This document shows positions 1-8,900 of a DNA stretch of 24,063 nt, in pieces. The stretch lies in contig NC_049995.1 in assembly GCF_000003815.2 (NCBI RefSeq), positions 488,762 to 512,824 on the forward strand, written 5' to 3'. Source of the stretch: Branchiostoma floridae (Eukaryota; Chordata; Leptocardii; Amphioxiformes; Branchiostomatidae). Every line of letters starts with the position of its first letter. Within the stretch, counting starts at the first letter, position 1. The notes beneath the pieces were generated by a model that saw only the letters and a list, made by a program, of their open reading frames with translations, had not been told where the DNA came from and made no database searches. The translations under genes and the position numbers were made by a program.

Positions 1-1048
1 AGCAGATAGACAGGGAGCCAGACAGAGACTGAGCCAGACAGACACGGAGCAAGACAGACAGAGAAAAAAACATACATGCAGGCAGTCAGACAGGGAGCCA
101 GGCAGACAAGGATGCAGACACACATGGAAACAGACAGGGAGGCAGACAGACGGGGAGACAAACATGAAGACAGAAAGACATGTTGGCAGACAGTTAGGGA
201 ACATAACAGACAGGGAGACAGACAGACATGGAGACAGACAAGGAGGCATACGGACAGACAGGGAGGTATACAGGCAGGAAGACAGTCAGGGAGGCAGACA
301 AAAATGGAGTCAAACAGACAGGGAGCAAGATAAGGAGCCAGGCAGACATTGTGTCAGACAGACAGGTAGCCAGACAACCAAAGAGCCACACAGACAGGGA
401 GCCACACATATAGTGAGCAGTACAGACCAAGAGCTAGACTGACAAAGAGCCAAACAGAGTGCTAGACAGACAGGTCCAAAGACAGATAGGCAGGGAGAAC
501 AGACAGGGATGCACTCAGACAGAAGGTAGACATACAGGGAGGCAGGGAGACATGAAGAGTGACAGGGAGGCAGGCAGACAAAAAGACAGACAGACATGGA
601 GGTAGACAGACAGGGAGCCAGACAGAGAGCCAGACAGGGAGCCAGAAAGACAGGGAGGCAGAGAGACAGGGAAGCAGACAGGGAGGCCGACAGACAGGGA
701 AGCAGACAGGGAGGCCGACAGACAGGGAGTCTGACAGACAGGGAGCCAGACAGACAGGGAGCCAGACAAACAGGCAAACAGACAGAGAGGCAGACAGATA
801 GGAAACAGACAGACAAAGAGTTAGACAGACAGTGAGTTATACAGACAACGATCCAGACAGACAGGGAGGCAGGCAGACAGGGAGGCAAACAGACATGGAA
901 ACAGACAAGGGCCAAGACAGACAGGGAGCCAGATAGACGGTGAGCCTTGAAACCTGGGGGCCAGACAAACAGTGAGCCAGACAGACTGGGAGCCTGACAG
1001 ACGGGGAACCAGACTGACAGTGAGCTATACAAACAGGGAGCCAGGCAG
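1..1048. repeat. CAGA-based 16-bp minisatellite, left block
   Basis: Degenerate tandem array whose commonest unit is close to GACAGACAGGGAGGCA (16 bp), itself built on the tetranucleotide CAGA. Variants with gagcca, gaggca and gagaca alternate throughout. Because purine-rich CAGA repeats contain few stop codons, all frames show long low-complexity open stretches; these have no splice signals or domain content and are not genes. The block stops near 1048, where a Penelope-like relic begins, and resumes at about 1633. Confidence 0.93.
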
Positions 1049-1632
1049 CATGAAAGTTCATCTGTGTTGGTAGAATACATTATAGAGAAAGGCTAAACTT
1101 TCTTTCCAACACTAAGATAATGTAGGGACTTACCCCTAAATTTTCGGTCGAACTCCGTCAACCTTGCTCACAGAATGACCCTTTCTCCCTCCAGCAGTGA
1201 CGTCAGGAAGACACCACTTTTGCAGGAGGGGGTCATAAATATCAGAAAGTCTATGTCATCCCCCGTCTCTGTTGAGTAAGGGCCGATGAGCTCTGATGTG
1301 CAAAACCTCCTTCACTCCTCGTGCGAAGAAGTCCTGTTCTGAGTCTAAGACTTTAACACTGTCTAACGAGATGGAATGTCCCGGCGACTCAGGTGTATAT
1401 GTTGTGACACCTCAGAGTTGACAGAGCTTGGGCGTCGGTGTTCGAGGAACATAGTTTTCAGTGCACGCTCCGTTTCGCCAATGTACGTTTCCTTGCAAGG
1501 GCCTTTGTTAGTTGTTCCTTGGCACGCAATGTGGTACACCACGCCACATCTAATTTCTTTAGGAGTTTTTTCCTTAGGTGCCACTAGGAAGTTCTTGAGT
1601 GTACGTGTTGGCTTGAAACAGGTCTTAATTTG
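1049..1632 (-). mobile_element. Penelope-like element, 3' end (endonuclease plus 3' tail)
   Basis: A 5'-truncated relic embedded in the CAGA array. Reading on the minus strand, 1632 to 1256 encodes the end of a Penelope-type protein and 1255 to about 1049 is its non-coding 3' tail. The tail matches both arms of the palindrome at 11026-11378 (shared blocks include tgcaaaagtggtgt and the cagtgttgga end). The outermost 37 bp (about 1050-1086) also match 9643-9679. Identification rests on the endonuclease motif and this tail match. The exact 3' terminus is uncertain. Confidence 0.75.
1256..1632 (-). pseudogene. GIY-YIG endonuclease domain of a Penelope-like retroelement (frameshifted)
   Basis: The minus strand opens at about 1632 with a K-P-T-R-T-L motif, then GVVYHI, a spaced Cys pair (C-Q-G..G-P-C) and TYIGET followed by R-A-L and an E-H pair. 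This is the GIY-YIG nuclease signature as found at the C-terminus of Penelope-like elements, where it nicks DNA for target-primed reverse transcription. That frame stops at 1363. The remaining C-terminal part (ISLDSVKVLDSE, then a block ending LLNRDGG and a TGA at 1256-1258) continues in another frame, so a frameshift lies near 1370. No reverse transcriptase is present upstream, so this is a dead 5'-truncated copy. A DIRS-type or other GIY-YIG source is less likely given the C-terminal LNRDGG block. Confidence 0.75.
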
Positions 1633-2712
1633 ACAGACGGACAGACAGGGAGCTAGACGGACATGGTGCCAAATTGACAGAGAGTCAAACAGTCACGGAG
1701 GCAGACAGACAGGGGGGCAGACAGAGAGGGGGGCAGACAGACAGAGAGGCAGGCAGACACGGAGGCAGACAGGCATGTAGGAAGACAGACAGTAAGGTAG
1801 ACAAACAGGGATACAGACGGACAGGGAGGCACACAGACAGGGAGACGGACAGGGATCCAGGCAGACAGGGAGGCAAACATACAGGCAGGCTGGTAGTCAG
1901 ACAGAGAGGCAGTAAGGCAAAAAGACAGGGAGTAAGCCAGAAAAACAGGAAGGCAGACAGACAGGGAGGCAGACAGACATGGAGGCAAACAGAGATGGAG
2001 GCAGACTAGACAGACAGGGAGGTAGGCAGACATGGAGTACAGACAGACAGGGAGGCACACAGACAGGGAGACAGTATACAGGGAGGCAGGCAGAAAGGAG
2101 GCAGGCAGACAGACAGACAGACAGAAAGGGAGTCAGACAGACAGGAAGACAGACAGACAGGGAGGCAGACAGACAGGGAGCCAGTCAGACGGGGAGGCAG
2201 TCAGACAGGTAGCCAGACAGACAGGGAGCTAGACAGACAGGGAGCCAAACAGTCACGGAGGCAGAAAGACGGAGAAATACAGGGAGCCAGACAGACATGG
2301 AGCCAGACAGACAGGGAGGCAAATATACAGTCAGGCAAACATACAGGCAGGCAGGCAGACAGAGAGGCAGGTAGACAGGAATGCAGGCTGACGGGGAGGC
2401 AGACAAGGAGCCAGAAAGACAGGGAGGCAGACAGACAGGGAGACAGATAGGAGCCAGACAGACAGGGGCCAGACAGATGGGGAGAAAGACAGGGAGACAG
2501 ACAGGTATGGAGGCAGACATACAGGGAGGCCGACAAACAGGCAGGAAGACAGACAGGGAGACAGATAGGCAGGTAGACAGGGAGACAGACAGGGAGCCAG
2601 AAAGACAGGGAAACAATCAGGGAACCAGACCCTTAGGGAAACAAACAGATAGGCCTACAGACTGATAGGCAGGAAGACAGACAGGGAGGCAGGCAGACAT
2701 GAAGATAGACTG
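1633..2712. repeat. CAGA-based 16-bp minisatellite, right block
   Basis: Continuation of the same array after the Penelope-like relic, with the same dominant units (gacagacagggaggca and variants). The matching sequence on both sides shows that the retroelement sits inside a once continuous array of about 2.1 kb. Open frames here are repeat artefacts. Confidence 0.93.
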
Positions 2713-3450
2713 GGAATTTTTTATTGCCATATTTCGGTCCAATATGCACTGAAAACATACAAATGTTTACCATTTTTCTGCGTAGAGTTAGTTTTATGGT
2801 TATGGTTATGGTTATGGTTATGGTTATGGTTATGGTTATGGTTATGGTTATGGAAAGGGTTGAGGTAAGGGTAAGTGTAAGGGGTTCGCAGTAGAAAGTT
2901 CGTTTTCGAGGAATTATGATTTTTGGCCTTTTTTGGACCAAAATTTAGGAAAACATCCAAATTTTGACCGTTTTTCTAAGAAGGCTTAGTGCTAGCGTTA
3001 TGGTTATGGTTTTGGTTATGGTTATGGGTTCGCGATACAGACTTTGTTTCCGAGGAATTTTGCTTTTTGGAAATGTTTCGTCCAGAAATGCATTCAAAAC
3101 ATGCAAATTTGACTTTTTTTTGAGACTGCTTAGGGTTAATGTTATGTTTAGGGTTAGGCCAGGGTTAGGTTTAGGGAAACTTTTTTATTCGAGGAATTGT
3201 GATTTGTTTTCCATATTTCGGCCCAAAATGCATAGAAAACATGCAAATTTTATTTAGGGTTAGTGTTATTGTTATGGCAAAGGTTTTTGGCCAGGGTTAG
3301 GGGTACGAGGTAGAAAATTTGTTTCCGAGGAATTGTGTTTTTTTGCCACATTTCGGCCGAAAATGCATAGAAAACATGCAAATTTGACCATTTTACTTGG
3401 ACAGCTTAGGGCTAGTGTTTTCGTTATGGTAAGAGCCAAGGTTAGGGTGA
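2713..3450 (+). repeat. ~140-bp minisatellite with TTATGG and TTAGGG-like tracts
   Basis: About five units, recognised by the recurring block cgaggaatt at 2907, 3051, 3190 and 3326 (spacing 144, 139, 136). Each unit then carries a T-rich run, a variant of atttcggccc, a variant of atgcatagaaaacatgcaaa, and a tail of ggttatggt or gggttaggg-type hexamers. In the first unit the tail has expanded into about ten tandem copies of TTATGG (2795-2851). No protein is supported here. Confidence 0.85.
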
Positions 3451-3787
3451 TTGACCCCATGTTGACAGAACGCAGATAAAAACAAAGCATAAACGACTAT
3501 TTATTGCAGTGCCTATTAATTCAGTTTTTGCATCCCAATGAGTTTGTGAAGTCATTGACAGAGTCTACTAGACTAATTTAATGGTTCCGTATACGGGGTG
3601 ATTTGCAGACTAGCTGTAAATAATTTGTTCCAAACGCGTTTGATAACAGTTGACAAAACATCCCAGCATTTCAGGAAAAGTTTGAAGTTTTACTTCTTGA
3701 GATAATGACATCTTCTTTCATCCATTTCCAAAGGATTTAATGTATTACAGTGAAACGTTGTAACTGTGTTGTTACACATTTAGATAT
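3451..3787. other. Non-coding stretch, nothing recognised
   Basis: Ordinary AT-rich sequence between two minisatellites. I see no open frame with splice signals, no RNA gene and no inverted repeat. Confidence 0.5.
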
Positions 3788-3870
3788 CACGGCCATGGAG
3801 TCCACCACAGTAAAGTTCACCATCATGGAGTGCACGAAGGTTAGATATACGGTCGTGGAATCCTCCTTGC
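3788..3870 (+). repeat. 30-bp minisatellite, three degenerate units
   Basis: Three units start near 3788, 3818 and 3848, each with an ATGGAGTCCAC-like core (cores at 3795, 3825 and a gtggaatcc variant at 3855), exactly 30 bp apart. Because 30 is a multiple of 3 the repeat reads as a degenerate 10-residue peptide repeat (TAMESTTVKF, TIMECTKVRY, TVVESS). No longer coding context supports a real protein. Confidence 0.6.
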
Positions 3871-4682
3871 CTGGCCGCGTGCCATTATTACGTTTACGGC
3901 CATTTAAAATTAGCACGTCCACCTTAGCTTGGCAAGGCTAAGGGCACAACCCCCGCACGTGCAAATACGTGCTGTCTACGTGCCAAAACGTGGGCAATCT
4001 TTTGGTAAGTACCACCTCCGTACGAACTCGTAGGGAATCCAACGTATGTTGGAGCACGCAGACACGCCGTAGAACGCTACGTACTTTGTGGGCCATCGGG
4101 CTGCGGTTTCGGGCTGCGGTTTCGCGTATCGCACCCTACGGGCGATAAGGATCTCCATTGTTTATAGAACAGGTTTGATAGAGAAAATGCTAATCATCCC
4201 AAAAAGAAGAAAAACCAGGTGTCCTCTTTACAAATTTTTACAGTCGAGAGCTGTGTTGGGTGGTGCATGCAGTCCAACCATTCTGGTCCTCTTTAAAGCT
4301 GATTGAAGTAGGTGATTTTATGTCTGTTATTGTTTAGATAAAAAACTTAACATTTCTCAACATTTTCTTGTAGTAGAGTAATTATTGAATTTACTAGGGT
4401 GTATCTGATGTTGCAGTTACCAACGTTTGGAACATGTGCTTTAAATCTCTGCCTGTAGCTCGCGATGGGTTGAGAAAGAAGCCATAACGTTACATGACAT
4501 GAAGATTGTAAGTCTTTAGTTATCATTCTTTTAGCTGTTACGTGGAATATAAAGCTTTTCCAAACCTTTGCAGTCAACAATTCACGTCAAAAAATTAAAA
4601 TCTCCAATGACAATTGACTTCAATCATGTACAAATCAATGGTATAATTTGTTAAGAAGACAGATGTTTTTGTTTAGGTTATA
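3871..4682. other. Non-coding stretch with one 14-bp direct duplication
   Basis: The only structure seen is a direct duplication of gggctgcggtttcg at 4099-4126. Open frames at 4088-4306 (+) and 4347-4580 (-) lack splice context and domain content. Confidence 0.45.
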
Positions 4683-4909
4683 CCCCTTTTCCACTAGGAC
4701 CGCGCTCTCTCTGCAAACTAAAATTGGACAGATCGCTTAAAATCGTTGTATAGAAAAAAAGCTGTACATAAACTGTTGTATTGAAAAGAAAATGTTTACG
4801 CTTTGGGTGTATTGTTGTCTTTTCAGTCACACAGAAATCAAATGTTACACACATCCGTTTTCGGTAGTATTAAAAGCACTATCTCAATCTTCATCAAGTG
4901 AAAAGGGGA
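4683..4909. mobile_element. MITE copy of the CCCCTTTTCCACTAGGAC family (degenerate)
   Basis: The left end (ccccttttccactaggac, then cgcgctctctctgc) and the interior (lowered matches around aaattggacagatcg and ttgttgtcttttcagtcacac) match the better preserved element at 17575-17814. The right end (aagtgaaaaggggac) is a decayed version of the expected inverted terminal repeat. Confidence 0.6.
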
Positions 4910-5572
4910 CCTTGCTGAAGATAGAGTAGACTCTATATTGGAGACAGATATATTCAGTTGCCTGAGTAACTATTTCCATTGTGTAAACATCGTGGGATGA
5001 AAGCGGGTCACATAGCCTTCGGCAAAGTTGTAAAGGACAAAGCATTTTGATTCACACGTCTTCTTGGAAAGCCTACTAGCTTTCTGATTCGATGAGACAC
5101 CGTATATCTGTAATGGTACTACTTTGTCAAACATATAGGTTGGCGGTTTATATCGGCAAAGCGTAAAACTAGGTACTGTGATTTCTCGACTGGCCTGGCG
5201 CATCCATTATAAAACGGTATGTTCATATTTTTTTCCTTACAGTATTTACTGCACACAAGTGTTAAACAAATCATATATATTTTTTTTTATCTTAAACTTC
5301 TTGTACTGTGAAAAAATGTTTTCGCTTCGCATCGTATACGTTTTTTGGGTTCAGTTGTATCTATGTAGCTCAAATCTCTGAATAACCAACTCTTTGTCGT
5401 TATAGCTCGTTTTTGAAAATATCATAATCTATTTTTTGGGCGCGACTAGCGAGTGTTTATCATGTAATTAAATAGAGAATTCGTTTTAGTCTATGAAATT
5501 AGAAATATAATCAGAACTCTCTCCCCCTTTCCAGAGACCTGTTCCTTTCACTTTAGAGCGCGTATCATTATA
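4910..5572. other. Upstream non-coding stretch, nothing recognised
   Basis: AT-rich sequence before the MITE that abuts the NIDO/lectin gene. The open frames at 4970-5203 (-) and 5178-5381 (+) look accidental: T-rich, with no motif. Confidence 0.4.
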
Positions 5573-5779
5573 CTGTAAATGCAGTTAAGTTCGCGGGGAT
5601 TTAATTTCGCGGTAGCGGGAAAAGGAATTTTCGCCGAGGTTTTAAGTTCGCGGTAGTACCATGCACTATAGTCTCTTTCTGTCATGGAAAAATGTTCGCG
5701 GTGGTTTTAAATTCGCGGTGAAGTGGCCACCGCGAAAACCGCGAACATAAAACCACCGCGAAAATTTCTGCATTTACAG
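5573..5779 (+). mobile_element. MITE with CTGTAAATGCAG termini and TA target duplication, just upstream of the start codon
   Basis: Perfect 12-bp terminal inverted repeats (CTGTAAATGCAG at 5573, CTGCATTTACAG ending at 5779), flanked by TA on both sides (5571-5572 and 5780-5781), as expected for Tc1/mariner-derived MITEs. The interior is full of ttcgcgg and ccgcgaa motifs that form nested hairpins. A second copy in the opposite orientation lies at 11568-11763. The element ends 62 bp before the predicted ATG at 5842, so it forms part of the proximal promoter or 5' UTR. Confidence 0.8.
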
Positions 5780-5781
5780 TA

Positions 5782-5841
5782 ACTGAAGTCGTCTTTATAC
5801 TCAGCTACAAGGAGCTCCATTCATTGCAGCGAATTCACAAG
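5782..5841 (+). promoter_or_regulatory. Possible core promoter / 5' UTR of the NIDO-lectin gene
   Basis: Only 60 bp separate the MITE from the start codon. They contain a weak TATA-like tttatac (about 5794) and a tcattc/ttcattg initiator-like sequence about 25-30 bp downstream. This placement is suggestive only. An upstream 5' UTR exon would be an alternative. Confidence 0.2.
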
Positions 5842-5901
5842 ATGAGACAATTGACTCTGCCGGCCTGTCTGCTTGCTTCCCTGGCGTTTACCACGGCTCA
5901 G
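5842..5901 (+). CDS. Exon 1: signal peptide
   Basis: The ATG at 5842 opens 20 codons ending exactly at CAG followed by the donor gtaggt. The peptide is a classical secretion signal: one basic residue (MRQ), a Leu/Ala core, and a small-residue end (TTAQ). Ends in phase 0. Confidence 0.85.
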
Positions 5902-8900
5902 GTAGGTTGACTTTTTTTCTTTAACCTTCGGGCAGGAGGTTCAACTGCCTTCTGGCGTTATTGTGCTTGTTTTTTCGAACATAAACAGATATTCCAGCAG
6001 TGTATGTGCAGCATATTCCAGTGTTTTGGACTAAAGCTCATATTAAATTGCGCCCACGTATGATTCAACTTGAACACATCTCAAAATAAATGCATATGCA
6101 TTCTATTTACATTCAGAATAATTTTTGCGTCGCTGTCAATGTTTGATGATTTCACTTATAAATACTTAATACGTAAACTATTTATCAACTATCATGGTTG
6201 TCTCGAGTAAATTCTGTATAGCCGTGAGTTCTGCTTTATTCAAACAAAGTTTGAGCATTTGCTATCAGAAATCTTGCGCCTGGAGGTATTTAAAACGGTT
6301 TTAGATTATAAATATCCATGGATGTGGATGTAGAAATGACCATTTTTAGTGTAAACCCACGAGACTATAAATGTTTTAGACATACAGACTTTCTGGTCGG
6401 AATGATAACTTGTGAAAGGGGGGTATTTCCCCTCTGGGGACTGCCAATCATTCGGAAGGAATGCAGCAAGACAACTCACAGATTAAACAATCGGACCATC
6501 TCACGTTTTAAATGACAAAAGAGAAGACCCCATACATCAACTTTAAAGTGATTAATCTCAATTGCATGGTAGATAACTCCAGTGAGCAATGCTGCCTTCT
6601 ACCCGTACGGACCCGGTACCGCAGATATTCTGGACCCTGCAGCTGATGACGGCACCTCGGGAGAACAAAGCCTCAGCACCCAATTTCCATTCTTTGGAAA
6701 TACCTACAATTCACTTTACGTAAGTGCCTTTAGCCATATCCACTGGATGAAGAAATGGATTCATTTTATAGACACTTGTTTGCTTGAGTTTGTTGCTGTT
6801 CTGTAATGGCTGTCGTTCTTACTTGCATGAATTGGGAATGAGCTGTAACAGTTTCCTCAGATTGGTATTACGTCACTGGATAACAAAGATCTTTGTACAT
6901 ATGCAGGAACAGGTTTTTCTGGCTGTTTGTCGCTTTCTTTTAAATCTGACTGGTTATGGTTCTAAGCACTGTGTAGGTGTCACTACGGATAACATATGCT
7001 ATCCCAAACGTTAAGCATTTACACATATAGATAGGTAGTACATACGGTGTTACCATGTACAGGCTTGAAATGAAGAGTCCTTTTTCTCTTAATCTTCTGC
7101 GTTTTCCGTAGGTAAATACCAACGGTGCCATCTCCTTTGGCGGCGCGGTAACAGGCGCCACAACAGTTGCGTTTCCAGTGACCGACAACAAGGTCATCGC
7201 CGCTTTCTTCACCGACATCCAGACAAACCATACTGGTCACATCTACCATCGGGAAACTGTGGATGCTGATGTATTGGCCAGAGCAACCATAGACATCCGG
7301 ACAGCCTTTCCCGCCGATAATGGAGGCTTCGTGGCGACCTGGACCTACATCGCTACATGGCATGAAGTTGGAATGAAGGGGGCGACGGGAGATGGTCTTA
7401 ATCTTGTAAGTTTGCAATAATTATATGATTAACAAGCCGAAAGATTCTGAAAAAAGCTGGCCGGTGCGTATTTTGGAAAAAGCCTGGATGGTAAACAAAA
7501 TCACATGAAAAAAGAGTTTTTATACATCGCATTACTGAATTGGTCCGTCTTCTATCTAAAAAACATTACATAAGATTTGTCTAAGGCCATGTTGATTTGA
7601 TTATATGGATGACATCCGCGCTCGCACCAATTTTTGGCCATTTCCAAAAAAAAAAAAAAGGTTTGGACCACACAGTAAATTGTGCAAAGCAGCTGTAAAA
7701 TGAGCACAAATATTCCGTAGATTGAAAAAAAGGAATCAGAAAACAGATAACTGATGCCATAGAATGCCAAAATAAATCTAAAGTCAAAGAATAAGATGTG
7801 AAAGGACAGAAAGAAAAAAAAAAGTATTCTTTGTAGGGGTTTGTACCAGTAAATTCAGGATAGGTCCCGTTCAGGTCCAGAGGATCATTTCCAGGTGGAC
7901 CTGAATCTGGACCTGATTGTCTGTTGAGACTTGAGAACTGGCAATGCAATGGTAATTGGTCAATTTTGCTACAAAGGAATCTCTTTGGTGGATTATTGGA
8001 CTACCACTGGCATTTTAAAATCCCATCTTCATGTAATAAAGGCTAACTGTCTGTACCTTTGACTGTAGAAACTTGGTACAAGTGACTATAACCTCTACTC
8101 ACTTCGCTTTTGTTGTCTTAAGATCTTCTTGGCCCGGTAAAACCCCAAACACCTGCCGAGATAGTGTGTCCATTTTGTAATCGGTGAAACCCGTTCGTCT
8201 GATTTTTTTCAGGTCTATTTTTTTTTTCCAAGACAAAAAAAATGTTTTGCACTCGTATGATGTACTGGTCGCAACATCTAACTGTTGGTATACCATACAT
8301 GTGTTTGTAGTCGTATGTTGAACCTTCCTGGCCACATTGATTTCATACTGAAGCCAACTTTTTTTTTTGGCCAAACTTTTTTTTTATTCGCTCGCTCGCA
8401 TCAATTTTGGACTTCCCATAGGATGTCATCCGTATAATCAACTCAACATGGCCTAACAAAGAAAAAAAAATGTAACAAGTGGGGTTCGAACCCACGATCC
8501 ACGGCTGCAAAAGCAAACCGCTATCCGCACCCAGCGCCCTAGACCTCTCGGCCACGTTGACTTGATTACGTAATCAGGCGTGTAGAAGGGCTTTTAAGAA
8601 GGGTGTGGTTAAATCGACCGATCCATGCATCCATCCATGCAACCGTTGAAGGGTTGAACGAACGGGTTCGCACCAGCAAAAAAACCCCGGCTTATAGTAG
8701 TTGTTGGGGTGGAAGATCATATCGTTTCCGTCTGTCCTTCTCTTACAGTAGAAGAAAATTATTCTCATAAAGGCAAGAAAAATACGTATCCTTAACTACA
8801 ACATCTTTTCGGAGATTACATAGAGTAGCAGTAATGGACGTTAACCCACATAAATAAATAGTAAAACCACATAAACTAGAAATGTAATATTTGCAAGCAA

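Noticed and set aside
76-1080. Long open frames on both strands of the CAGA array (up to 256 codons)
   Set aside because: Low-complexity translations (SLSVCLPVC, QTGRQTDRE) of a 16-bp repeat; no start context, splice sites or domain.
1653-2665. Further open frames in the right CAGA block
   Set aside because: Same repeat artefact as in the left block.
1-2712. CRISPR-like array
   Set aside because: Units are short, degenerate and contiguous, with no constant repeat/unique spacer alternation, in a eukaryotic context.
4347-4580. 77-codon minus-strand open frame
   Set aside because: No motif, no splice partners, AT-rich intergenic region.
6318-6515. 65-codon plus-strand open frame in intron 1
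   Set aside because: Flanked by no usable splice pair that keeps the gene frame; no domain similarity seen.
7019-7417. 132-codon minus-strand open frame
   Set aside because: Antisense shadow of NIDO exon 3.
8472-8561. Functional tRNA-Leu/Ser gene on the minus strand
   Set aside because: A and B boxes are good, but acceptor and anticodon stems do not pair, and a SINE body shared with 7583 follows.
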